Positions 24,037-32,320 of a DNA stretch of 64,000 nucleotides are shown here, in pieces. The DNA is taken from the NCBI GenBank assembly GCA_964390565.1, contig CAYMII010000002.1, positions 101,091 to 165,090 of the forward strand, in the 5' to 3' direction. Origin of the DNA: UBA8529 sp964390565. Its GTDB lineage: Bacteria; Bacteroidota; Bacteroidia; Bacteroidales; Tenuifilaceae. The first letter of the stretch is position 1, and every line of letters starts with the position of its first letter. The notes under the pieces are model-generated. The model did not search any database. It had not been told where the DNA came from and saw nothing but the letters and a program-made list of their open reading frames with translations. Made by a program: the position numbers and the translations under genes.

Positions 24037-27000
24037 ATGGTAATTAGGATAAAGCATATTGTTGTTCTTTTTATATTCGTTTTATCGTATCATTTATCGT
24101 TTGCACAGTATTACTTATATACCGATACCCCTGCAAATATCGAGGCCTACTTTTTGCAACACTCAGTTCAATCATCAGCAAATAAAGCCTTTTTCAATAC
24201 TCTTACTTTAAAGAATAGAGCAAATCGCCCTGAAACCTTTACATTGAATATAACAGTACCTGACGGTTGGTCTGTTATCGGAACAAATAAAATAGAAATA
24301 ACCCTTTCGCCTTTAGATTCTACAATAGTGCCCATTAGGATCGCTGTTGGCAGTAAAGTTAGAGGGGACATTGGCTATAGCGTAATAGCCTCACTCACCG
24401 ATAATAAAGGAAATTCAATACGTAATGTTTACTGTTTTGTTAAAATACCAAGAGAAACTGAACTTGCCGTTAAGTACAACAGTAGAATTTTCTTTCTAGA
24501 CCCACTAACAAGATCAGCCGAATTTTCCGTTTTTATTCAGAATAAGGGAAATAGAGAGGAATTGGTTAATTTCCTGTTCGATGGTAATCGGACTTTAGGC
24601 ATTAATAATTTAGATGATGCTCTATTCTCTGCTGATGTATCTATTCCTCCCTTCTCTGATAGTATATTTACTTTTAAAGTAAAGCTAAACCAAGAGGAAC
24701 AATTTGGTAAAAAAACATTCGGACTGCAGGCAAAAGTATCAACTATTGACACATCTTACCAAAATACATTATGGTTTAAAATCATTGATTCCTCGACTAA
24801 AAATGAGATATCATCAGCGGATATGCCTTTAAGATTTGAATTTTATGCTCAAGGATTAGCTGATGTCACCAAGAAACCAAACTACGCTCTATTCCTTGAG
24901 GGCAAGACTCTTTTTAATGGCAATTCTGAGCTTTACTACTATTATCGTAACTTTCAATCGGAAAGTAAGGCAGATTTTTATAAAACCAATAGAATGTATA
25001 TTGGCAGTAACCTTGGACCTTGGACCTTGGAGGTTGGAGATAGTTACAGGAGCATAGAAAGCAGTATGTTTGGAAGAGGTGGTTATGCTGCATACAAAGG
25101 GTCTAGAGTAAGTGCGGAATTGATAGCTAACAAAAATGAACAATTAGGCACTGAAAATATAGGTGCTTCATTCTCTTATCGTTTCAAACCTGACTTATTC
25201 ATCAAATCAGGAGCAGCATACAATTTATATCAAAAAAATAATTACAATTCGAAATTAGGCTTCGTTGGCATTGGCTTTTCAATCAATAATCAACATAGGT
25301 TTTATGCTCAAACCATATATAACCCATTGCAGCGAGAAATAAATAACAAAAAAGAACATACTGAACAAGGTTACAAATTAACTTATAATTCAAAGGTTGG
25401 TTCATTCAGAACAAACATAACAGCACAATACGGGAGTCAATTACTGAATAGCCCATATGCTGGGAGGTTTGAACTTTTGTCTAATATTATCTGGACCAAA
25501 AGCTCTTTAAACCAATACGTTTTCTCGTACAACGAGTACAGAAACAACCAAGCAGCAATTCAAAATGACACACTTGCAAATCTAGAAGAATTGATTACCA
25601 GAAATGGGAAGTTACAGATCAGACATTTCTTCTCTCCTACAGTCGAAATTTTTGGAGGACCTGTTGTTGAAAATAATTTAAATAATTCTCCTGATAATGA
25701 ACTATTCCAAAGCATTAACGGAAAAGCATTAATTGGTGCAAGATTGAAGAATGATGCCAACACAATAATAGTAACTCCAAGTTTTGAGTTTGCTATGGCA
25801 AAATTTTTAGACAACCCCTATAAAGGAATCAAAGTTGAAAATGATAAAGAATCGGCATTCTTCCATCACATATCCTTGTCGATGCGAACCCGCTCATTAA
25901 TGATTATGTTATTTTACACATCAGGTCCACGGTCAGCATTTGAACAAATGAATTTTCTTCGAACTGGTAGGCAAACGAGAAAACTTCAGTTCTTGCCTAC
26001 ATTTGAAAGGTTTGTTTATAAAGATTTCGTCAAGGCTAACGTTGGTTTGAGTTACTCAAACGATATGATTTTGAAATCCACTTATGCAACATTAAATGGT
26101 ATACTGAACGTGTATTTACCTAAAAACTGGGAATTTCAATTTCTTGGGGTATACTCTCTTCAAAAAAGACTAAACACTCAAGATTTAGCAGAAACATACC
26201 AGTCCTTATACCTTGAGGTTGGTGTCAAAAAGGACTTTAACATTAATCAACCTAGAGTAAAATACTACAATATTGAGTTTGGCTTTTTCAAGGATTACAA
26301 CGGTAATTTTGTTCAGGAAGATAACGAACCAGGACTTAAGAATGTTCTTGTTTATATAGAAAAAATAAGTTCTGAGGTTAGAGGTGATATCCCAGGAGAT
26401 TTTTCTACAGCAGAATTATTATCTGATAATTTAGGTAGGGTTAGACTTGATAAAATCCCAGAGGGCAATTACAGATTGAACTACAATCCCATTGGCAAAG
26501 AAGTTGGAAGTTTCAGCAAAGCCGCAGGTGACATTGAACTAGTAGTAAATCGTTCGGGCAAGTACTTTTTTCCTTTTGTGGAGAAAAATAAGGTTTTTGG
26601 AAAAATCATTCTTAATAGAAGTCGTCTCTCTGGTCTTGGTAAGTTAGATATATCAAACGTAAGAATAACTGCAACTGATAGTAAAGGAAGAAATTACACC
26701 ACATTAACAGATAAAAATGGAGGGTTTGTAATTTTTGCACCAGTAACAGACCAGTATGTTGTTAATATAAATAACATCTTTTACGAAAACTTTGAATTGC
26801 GACAAAATAATTTTAAGGTTCAATTCAATGGCTATAAACAATTTGAAGTGAACTTTGTATTTGATGAGAAGATTCGTAGGGTTAACTTTAGCCCATCATC
26901 GCAGGATGCTCAACTTGCTAATGTTCTTCAGGTTCGTAGAACGAACCTAAAAGGTTCGATTAAAGACGAAAGTTCATTAACACCTATAAGGGCAAGGGTC

Positions 27001-27546
27001 AATTTAATTAATACTAAAATAAATACTGTTATAACCTCTATGTACTCCAGTTCACAAACAGGTGATTATAACATCTCCTTTATGGCGGACGACAACTATT
27101 TAATTGAGGTTCTTGCTGATGGTTACTGGTACCATTCCGAAAATCTAAATCTCAACCAAGTAACAACATTTTTAAATATTACAAAGGAAATATTACTTAA
27201 ACCAATAGCTATTGGTTCAAAAATTGATTTGAATATTAGGTTTGAATCAAACAAAATAGATCTTGCACCTGAATCAGTTGCTGAACTAAACCGGTTACTC
27301 AAACTTTTAAAGGATAACGGGAATATAAAGGTTGAAATACAAGGACATTCAGATGACCTTGAAGCGTTAAACAACACTCAGATTTCCGAAGAAAGGGCGA
27401 AAAGAATAGCACGCTATCTAATTGAAAATGGATTTAGCAACCTTCAAATTAGGGGATTTGGTAATACAGTTCCACTATCATCTAATGATACAGAACAAGG
27501 TAGAGAAGCAAATCGCAGAGTTGAAATTGAGGTAGTTAGTAAATAG
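24037..27546 (+). CDS. Usher-like outer-membrane barrel with N-terminal Ig/NEW3 domains and C-terminal OmpA domain
   Basis: 1169 residues. Signal peptide (1-23, ending LSFAQ), then two Ig-like NEW3-type domains (about 25-250; TLKNRANRPETFTLNITVPDG, VFIQNKGNREELVNFLF). A long strand-rich region (about 265-745) looks like a large barrel; NSELYYYYRNF and GPWTLEVGDSYRSIESSMFGRG resemble the strand and GD-loop style of pilus ushers. Then come a Ca-binding SdrB-like domain (about 749, FFKDYNGNFVQEDNEPG) with typical LDKIPEGNYRLNYNP, two more carboxypeptidase-regulatory-like domains (about 853, 970) and an OmpA domain (1052-1169) with GHSDD and ANRRVEIEV for peptidoglycan. Classical ushers also end in Ig-like domains but lack OmpA. 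Context (chaperone, two subunits) supports an assembly-platform role; homology to ushers is a hypothesis. The OmpA and SdrB-like parts are certain by motif. Confidence 0.65.
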   Translation: MVIRIKHIVVLFIFVLSYHLSFAQYYLYTDTPANIEAYFLQHSVQSSANKAFFNTLTLKNRANRPETFTLNITVPDGWSVIGTNKIEITLSPLDSTIVPIRIAVGSKVRGDIGYSVIASLTDNKGNSIRNVYCFVKIPRETELAVKYNSRIFFLDPLTRSAEFSVFIQNKGNREELVNFLFDGNRTLGINNLDDALFSADVSIPPFSDSIFTFKVKLNQEEQFGKKTFGLQAKVSTIDTSYQNTLWFKIIDSSTKNEISSADMPLRFEFYAQGLADVTKKPNYALFLEGKTLFNGNSELYYYYRNFQSESKADFYKTNRMYIGSNLGPWTLEVGDSYRSIESSMFGRGGYAAYKGSRVSAELIANKNEQLGTENIGASFSYRFKPDLFIKSGAAYNLYQKNNYNSKLGFVGIGFSINNQHRFYAQTIYNPLQREINNKKEHTEQGYKLTYNSKVGSFRTNITAQYGSQLLNSPYAGRFELLSNIIWTKSSLNQYVFSYNEYRNNQAAIQNDTLANLEELITRNGKLQIRHFFSPTVEIFGGPVVENNLNNSPDNELFQSINGKALIGARLKNDANTIIVTPSFEFAMAKFLDNPYKGIKVENDKESAFFHHISLSMRTRSLMIMLFYTSGPRSAFEQMNFLRTGRQTRKLQFLPTFERFVYKDFVKANVGLSYSNDMILKSTYATLNGILNVYLPKNWEFQFLGVYSLQKRLNTQDLAETYQSLYLEVGVKKDFNINQPRVKYYNIEFGFFKDYNGNFVQEDNEPGLKNVLVYIEKISSEVRGDIPGDFSTAELLSDNLGRVRLDKIPEGNYRLNYNPIGKEVGSFSKAAGDIELVVNRSGKYFFPFVEKNKVFGKIILNRSRLSGLGKLDISNVRITATDSKGRNYTTLTDKNGGFVIFAPVTDQYVVNINNIFYENFELRQNNFKVQFNGYKQFEVNFVFDEKIRRVNFSPSSQDAQLANVLQVRRTNLKGSIKDESSLTPIRARVNLINTKINTVITSMYSSSQTGDYNISFMADDNYLIEVLADGYWYHSENLNLNQVTTFLNITKEILLKPIAIGSKIDLNIRFESNKIDLAPESVAELNRLLKLLKDNGNIKVEIQGHSDDLEALNNTQISEERAKRIARYLIENGFSNLQIRGFGNTVPLSSNDTEQGREANRRVEIEVVSK

Positions 27547-27580
27547 TTATTCTTTAATAAGGAACTGATTCAGTAATGAG

Positions 27581-28360
27581 ATGACTATTAATTTCTCAAA
27601 ATACCACGGTGCAGGGAATGACTTTGTTATTATTGACAATAGGGATGAGTCGTTCCCGAAAAGCACAGAATTGATAAATCATCTTTGCGATCGCCATTTT
27701 GGTATTGGAGCGGATGGCCTAATGCTTTTGGAAAAAACCACAAAAGCTGATTTCAAAATGCTATACTACAACGCAGATGGAAATGAATCAACCATGTGTG
27801 GTAACGGGGGAAGATGCATAACTCTTTTTGCAAAAAACATTGGGCTTATTAAATCATCTACCCATTTTATTGGTATTGACGGGGAGCATGAAGCGAATAT
27901 CAACACTGAAAATATTATCAATCTTAAGATGCAAGATGTTTCAGGAATTGAAGTTGGAGACAAATACTATTTTTTAAACACGGGTTCACCACATTACGTT
28001 CAATTCTTAGATAATGTTCAAAAGATAGATGTATTTAATATAGGTAAGCAGATCCGAAATAGTTTCAACTTACAAAATGGCGGTACAAATGTAAATTTCG
28101 TTGATTATAGTCGTGAAATAATCAATGTAAGAACATTTGAACGTGGAGTAGAAAATGAAACCCTTGCTTGTGGAACAGGAACAGTTGCATCGACTATCGC
28201 ATATTATCTTAAAACGAAGGATCTAAGACCTGAATATCGAATCCAAACTCAAGGAGGAGTTCTCTTCGTTAAATTCGATAAGGTTAACGACTCATCATTT
28301 GTAAACATTTGGCTTAAAGGTCCTGCCGTACATGTTTTTGATGGTCAGATTGAGATTTAG
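27581..28360 (+). CDS. dapF: Diaminopimelate epimerase
   Basis: 259 residues; converts LL- to meso-diaminopimelate for lysine and peptidoglycan synthesis in the cytoplasm, using two active-site cysteines and no cofactor. Both are present: ESTMCGNGGR (Cys73) and ETLACGTGT (Cys197). The N-terminal FSKYHGAGNDFVIID and the central NTGSPHYV are family hallmarks. The length is normal. The ATG at 27581 follows the usher-like gene stop by 34 bp with no terminator between, so read-through from the surface-assembly cluster is possible although the function is housekeeping. Confidence 0.96.
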   Translation: MTINFSKYHGAGNDFVIIDNRDESFPKSTELINHLCDRHFGIGADGLMLLEKTTKADFKMLYYNADGNESTMCGNGGRCITLFAKNIGLIKSSTHFIGIDGEHEANINTENIINLKMQDVSGIEVGDKYYFLNTGSPHYVQFLDNVQKIDVFNIGKQIRNSFNLQNGGTNVNFVDYSREIINVRTFERGVENETLACGTGTVASTIAYYLKTKDLRPEYRIQTQGGVLFVKFDKVNDSSFVNIWLKGPAVHVFDGQIEI

Positions 28361-28389
28361 TTTTTACTGTGGCTGAATCATCCCCTTAT

Positions 28390-28420
28390 AAAAAGCTTTA
28401 ACTATCCATATCGCTTTTTT
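28390..28420 (+). terminator. Weak terminator after dapF
   Basis: AAAAAGC (28390-28396) pairs with GCTTTTT (from 28413), followed by further T residues. The loop is long, so confidence is low. Confidence 0.35.
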
Positions 28421-28458
28421 TACTTATTTTGTAATATATTTACAAAAATATTTTGACT

Positions 28459-28836
28459 ATGATTAGTCCATTAAGAATTCTGCCTACAAACGAAAGCCTT
28501 GAAGTAATCCTTGATAAGGAAATGGGGCGTTTTGAGTTTCATGGAAAATCCCTTCCTGAAAACCCTAATGAATTCTTTGAACCCATACTTAATTGGTTTA
28601 AGGAGTACGTTAAAAACCCCAACAAAGAGACTATTGTAATCTTTAAAATGGAGTACTTCAACACAGCATCTGCAAAAAGAATACTTGATGTTCTCTCAAT
28701 TTGTCACGAAATCCATAAGAAAAAACTCTCCATAATTATTAACTGGTACTATCGTTTTAATGATGAAGATATGAAAGAAACAGGTGAATCCTTTTCTGAA
28801 ATTGTTCATCTTCCCTTTAAATACTTTACATATTAG
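28459..28836 (+). CDS. SiaC-family regulatory phosphoprotein (DUF1987)
   Basis: 125 residues, cytoplasmic. The frame extends two codons to a TTG, but the ATG at 28459 (ISPLRILPTNESLEVILD) matches the family start. DUF1987 proteins such as SiaC of Pseudomonas aeruginosa are phosphorylated on a conserved Thr by the SiaB kinase and dephosphorylated by the SiaA PP2C phosphatase, and control a diguanylate cyclase. Here the corresponding threonine is Thr69 in MEYFNTASAKRILDVL, matching Thr68 of SiaC. A SpoIIE/PP2C phosphatase is encoded at 20.4 kb; no SiaB-like kinase or GGDEF protein is in the window. It is monocistronic, between dapF and degP. What it regulates here is unknown. Confidence 0.88.
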   Translation: MISPLRILPTNESLEVILDKEMGRFEFHGKSLPENPNEFFEPILNWFKEYVKNPNKETIVIFKMEYFNTASAKRILDVLSICHEIHKKKLSIIINWYYRFNDEDMKETGESFSEIVHLPFKYFTY

Positions 28837-28975
28837 GTTACTTTTCATGTTAAGATAATCAAACTGAAAAACTGTCAGTTTTGGTTAATCTTTGTTAAGA
28901 ATTAACACTCTCATAGCACAAGGCATAGGCTTTGAACGTTATATGCTATGTTAAACTTTAATTGAAATTTCAACT

Positions 28976-30418
28976 ATGAGAGCACAAAAATTTATTATCC
29001 CACTATTCTCTGCATTTATTGGAGGTTTGGTAGCCTTTGCTCTTTTCAATTACACATCAAAAGTAAAGAATGAATCAATCCGACCTCAAAGTGCTGAAAA
29101 AGTCATCTACACTCAGAATATTCAAACCGATTCAAATGCAACCGATTTTACTGTTGCAGCAGAAAGAAGTGTTGATGCAGTTGTTCACGTAATGACAGCT
29201 TATACTGACAGAAATTCATATTCATCTGGAAATCCACTTCTTGACTATTTTTTTGGACTAAGAGAAAACCCTAACCCAACGCCAATTCAAGGTTCAGGAT
29301 CTGGAGTGATACTAACGCGTGATGGGTTTATTGTAACCAATAACCATGTAATTGATAATGCTGATGAGATCAAAGTCGTTTTAAACGATAAACGTTCTTA
29401 TGATGCGAAGTTGGTTGGTCGTGATCCTAGCACTGATATTGCTTTGCTAAAGATTAATGCTACCGACCTACCATTTATCCCTTTTGGTAATTCTGATGAG
29501 ATAAAAGTTGGCCAATGGGTACTTGCAATAGGGAACCCATTTAACCTTAACTCAACAGTAACTGCTGGCATTGTAAGCGCAAAGGCTCGAAATATTCAAA
29601 TTATTCAAGGCAGTTATGCAATTGAATCATTCATTCAAACCGATGCTGCTGTAAACCCTGGTAATAGCGGAGGTGCACTTGTTGATCTAAAAGGTGAGTT
29701 GATTGGAATAAATACTGCAATCGCATCACGAACAGGGTCCTACTCGGGCTATTCCTTTGCTATTCCATCATCAATTGCAAAAAAGATTGTATCTGACATT
29801 ATAGAATTTGGAGAGGTTCAAAGAGCAATACTAGGAGTATCTACAAAAGATTTAAATTCTGAAATTGCAGAAAAAAATGGGATAAAGGATATTAAAGGAG
29901 TTTTCGTAGCAGAGGTTTTTGATGGTGGTGCTGCTGAAATTGCAGGAATAAAAGCAGGCGACGTAATCCTCGATATCAATGGATTTGAAGTGAATAGTCC
30001 AAACCAACTACAAGAGCAGGTAAGTAAATACCGGCCAAATCAGCAGGTTGATATTACTGTAAATAGGAACAATAATAAGAAACATTTTTTAGCAACTCTA
30101 CGTAACATGAAAGGCGGTTTAGAAATGGTCAAAACCGATGAAACACTTTCAGTTCTTGGAGCAACATTCAAAGAACTCTCAAATAGTGAGAAAAGAAGCC
30201 TTGGATTAAACTATGGCATTCAAATCTCTGACTTGAAAGATGGAAAGCTAAAACAACAAGGTGTTAAGCAGGGTTACATTATTACAAAAATAAATAGGAC
30301 TCCAATTAAAACAATTGACGATATAAAGCGTATTATAGGTATCTCGTCAGGAGGAGTATTGATTGAGGGAATTTATCCAAACGGATATGTTGCCTACTAT
30401 GCAATTGGAGTAGATTAA
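28976..30418 (+). CDS. degP: Periplasmic serine protease of the DegP/HtrA family
   Basis: 480 residues, anchored or exported through an N-terminal hydrophobic segment (FIIPLFSAFIGGLVAFALF). The trypsin-like domain carries the full triad: His124 in VTNNHVID, Asp154 in STDIALLKI and Ser231 in NPGNSGGAL. Two PDZ domains follow (about 280-370 and 390-480; IKGVFVAEVFDGGAAEIAGIKAGD, KLKQQGVKQGYIITKI). It degrades or refolds damaged envelope proteins. There is no lipobox. The promoter is not obvious; a GTTAA-GAA-TTAAC palindrome lies about 80 bp upstream. It is followed by a short terminator and then rpoD. Confidence 0.93.
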   Translation: MRAQKFIIPLFSAFIGGLVAFALFNYTSKVKNESIRPQSAEKVIYTQNIQTDSNATDFTVAAERSVDAVVHVMTAYTDRNSYSSGNPLLDYFFGLRENPNPTPIQGSGSGVILTRDGFIVTNNHVIDNADEIKVVLNDKRSYDAKLVGRDPSTDIALLKINATDLPFIPFGNSDEIKVGQWVLAIGNPFNLNSTVTAGIVSAKARNIQIIQGSYAIESFIQTDAAVNPGNSGGALVDLKGELIGINTAIASRTGSYSGYSFAIPSSIAKKIVSDIIEFGEVQRAILGVSTKDLNSEIAEKNGIKDIKGVFVAEVFDGGAAEIAGIKAGDVILDINGFEVNSPNQLQEQVSKYRPNQQVDITVNRNNNKKHFLATLRNMKGGLEMVKTDETLSVLGATFKELSNSEKRSLGLNYGIQISDLKDGKLKQQGVKQGYIITKINRTPIKTIDDIKRIIGISSGGVLIEGIYPNGYVAYYAIGVD

Positions 30419-30430
30419 TAGATAATATCG

Positions 30431-30455
30431 ATTACTTGAGTTTTCAAGTAATTTT
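30431..30455 (+). terminator. Terminator after degP
   Basis: ATTACTTGA (30431-30439) pairs with TCAAGTAAT (30444-30452) around loop GTTT, then TTT. Confidence 0.65.
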
Positions 30456-30458
30456 GAC

Positions 30459-30489
30459 TTGAATTTAATGATAAATTGGCATATCTTCG
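30459..30489 (+). promoter_or_regulatory. Promoter of rpoD
   Basis: TTG at 30459-30461, 20 bp, then TATCTTCG at 30482-30489 (one mismatch to TAnnTTTG), about 21 bp upstream of the rpoD ATG. Confidence 0.6.
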
Positions 30490-30510
30490 CGAAAATTTTA
30501 TAAAGCCACA

Positions 30511-31371
30511 ATGAGACAGTTAAAAATAACGAAATCAATTACTAACAGGGAGAGCGCCTCACTGGATAAGTACTTACAGGAAATTGGGAAAGAGGAATTA
30601 ATCACAGTCGAGGAAGAGGTAGAGTTAGCCCAAAGAATAAAAAAGGGCGATCAAGAGGCTTTAGAAAAATTGACAAGAGCGAACTTACGCTTTGTTGTTT
30701 CTGTTGCTAAACAATATCAAAACCAAGGTCTTAGTTTACCTGACCTAATTAACGAGGGTAACCTTGGCCTAATTAAAGCGGCTGAAAAGTTTGATGAAAC
30801 CCGCGGTTTCAAATTCATTTCATACGCTGTATGGTGGATTCGTCAATCAATCCTACAGGCTTTAGCGGAACAATCGCGTATTGTACGTTTACCATTAAAT
30901 CAGGTAGGTTCTCTTAATAAAATCAACAAGGCATTCTCAAAATTTGAACAAGAATTTGAGCGCACACCTTCTCCTGAAGAGTTAGCAGATATCCTTGAAC
31001 TTCCAAAGGAAAAGGTTTCGGATACATTAAGAGTCAGTGGTCGTCACGTATCTGTTGATGCTCCTTTTGTTGATGGTGAAGATAATAGCCTATTAGATGT
31101 ACTTATCAATAGTGACTCACCTAATGCAGATAAACTGCTAATCAATGAATCGTTAAGCCGCGAGATTGAGCGTTCCCTAGCGACTCTAACTGAACGCGAA
31201 CGTGATATTATCAAACTTTTCTTTGGTATTGGTTGTCAAGAGATGACCCTTGAAGAGATTGGTGAGAAGTTTGGATTAACGCGTGAAAGAGTTCGTCAAA
31301 TTAAAGAGAAGGCAATTAGAAGATTGCGTCATACTTCGAGAAGCAAACTGCTTAAAACATATCTAGGATAA
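30511..31371 (+). CDS. rpoD: Primary RNA polymerase sigma factor (sigma-70/RpoD, short Bacteroidota form)
   Basis: 286 residues; directs RNA polymerase to housekeeping promoters. Region 1.2 (SLDKYLQEIGKEELIT), region 2 (RANLRFVVSVAKQYQ, LINEGNLGLIKAAEKFD, GFKFISYAVWWIRQSI), region 3 (RTPSPEELADIL) and region 4 (ERERDIIKLFFGI, TLEEIGEKFGLTRERVRQIKEKAIRRLR) are all present in order. Region 1.1 is absent, as in Bacteroidota primary sigma factors, which recognise TTTG/TAnnTTTG instead of TTGACA/TATAAT; several such promoters appear in this window. It is monocistronic, ended by a very strong hairpin. Confidence 0.96.
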   Translation: MRQLKITKSITNRESASLDKYLQEIGKEELITVEEEVELAQRIKKGDQEALEKLTRANLRFVVSVAKQYQNQGLSLPDLINEGNLGLIKAAEKFDETRGFKFISYAVWWIRQSILQALAEQSRIVRLPLNQVGSLNKINKAFSKFEQEFERTPSPEELADILELPKEKVSDTLRVSGRHVSVDAPFVDGEDNSLLDVLINSDSPNADKLLINESLSREIERSLATLTERERDIIKLFFGIGCQEMTLEEIGEKFGLTRERVRQIKEKAIRRLRHTSRSKLLKTYLG

Positions 31372-31407
31372 ACAATAAACCCCGCAAATTGCGGGGTTTA
31401 TTGTTTA
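31369..31407. terminator. Bidirectional terminator between rpoD and fabI
   Basis: A 19-bp perfect inverted repeat (31369-31387 and 31389-31407) with GC-rich core CCCCGCAA and AT arms; the rpoD stop codon lies in its left arm. Confidence 0.92.
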
Positions 31408-31419
31408 AAATAATATCTA

Positions 31420-32259
31420 CTATTTACAGTCTTTACACTCTTCAAGATTTTTATTGTAAACAGCCATTGCGCGGTTACTCATACCCATGCTAGAGAATCC
31501 TCCATCATGGAAAATATTTTGCATTGTAATCTTTCGTGTTAAATCACTAAACATAGTCACGCAAAGGTTTGCACACTCATAAGCATCAGCATTCCCAAGT
31601 GGCGACATACGATCGGTAAAGTCAACTAATGCATCAAAACCCATTACACCGCTACCTGCAGTGGTTTCTGTCGGAGATTGAGAAATTGTGTTGATACGAA
31701 CCCTACGTTCACGACCATAGATATACCCAAAACTACGTGCAATTGACTCAAGCAAAGCTTTAGCATCGGCCATATCATTATAACCATATAAAGTACGCTG
31801 TGCTGCAATATAAGAAAGTGCAAGCACAGAGCCCCAAGGGTTAATGGCATCAAGTTTCCAACAAGTTTGTAATAGTTTATGAAAGGAGATTGCTGAAATA
31901 TCAAGAGTTTTATTCAAATATTCGTAATCTAAATCATCATATGTCCTACCCTTTCGAACGTTAGGTGACATACCGATTGAATGGAGTACAAAGTCAATCT
32001 TACCACCAAGAATATTCATGGTTTCCTTAACCAAATTCTCAAGATCTTCTACTTTAGTGGCATCGGCGGGAATAACAACAGTGTTACACTTCAGCGCTAA
32101 ATCGTTGATATTACCTAATCGCATTGCAACAGGCGTGTTCGTTAAAACGAATATAGCGCCTTCTTCATATGCTCTTTCGGCAACTTGCCAAGCAATAGAC
32201 TTCTCATTTAATGCACCGAAAATAAGCCCTTTTTTTCCTTTGAGTAAATTATTCGACAT
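31420..32259 (-). CDS. fabI: Enoyl-[acyl-carrier-protein] reductase (NADH)
   Basis: 279 residues, a divergent SDR. It reduces trans-2-enoyl-ACP in each fatty-acid elongation round. GLIFGALNEKSIAW is the FabI-type NADH-binding start, LHSIGMSP follows, and the catalytic pair appears as YNDMADAK (Tyr-x6-Lys) preceded by the upstream Tyr-containing LSYIAAQ region. The C-terminus is slightly extended (AVYNKNLEECKDCK) with two cysteines. It is the usual triclosan-target type. It convergently faces rpoD; the recN gene on the same strand begins its end 61 bp away. The flavin oxidoreductase at the window start is FabK-like only at the superfamily level. Confidence 0.94.
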   Translation of the reverse strand: MSNNLLKGKKGLIFGALNEKSIAWQVAERAYEEGAIFVLTNTPVAMRLGNINDLALKCNTVVIPADATKVEDLENLVKETMNILGGKIDFVLHSIGMSPNVRKGRTYDDLDYEYLNKTLDISAISFHKLLQTCWKLDAINPWGSVLALSYIAAQRTLYGYNDMADAKALLESIARSFGYIYGRERRVRINTISQSPTETTAGSGVMGFDALVDFTDRMSPLGNADAYECANLCVTMFSDLTRKITMQNIFHDGGFSSMGMSNRAMAVYNKNLEECKDCK

Positions 32260-32320
32260 GGTTATAAGTTTGGTTAACTAATAAGTAACACAGGTTAAAC
32301 AAAAATGTTTAAAGAGATGA

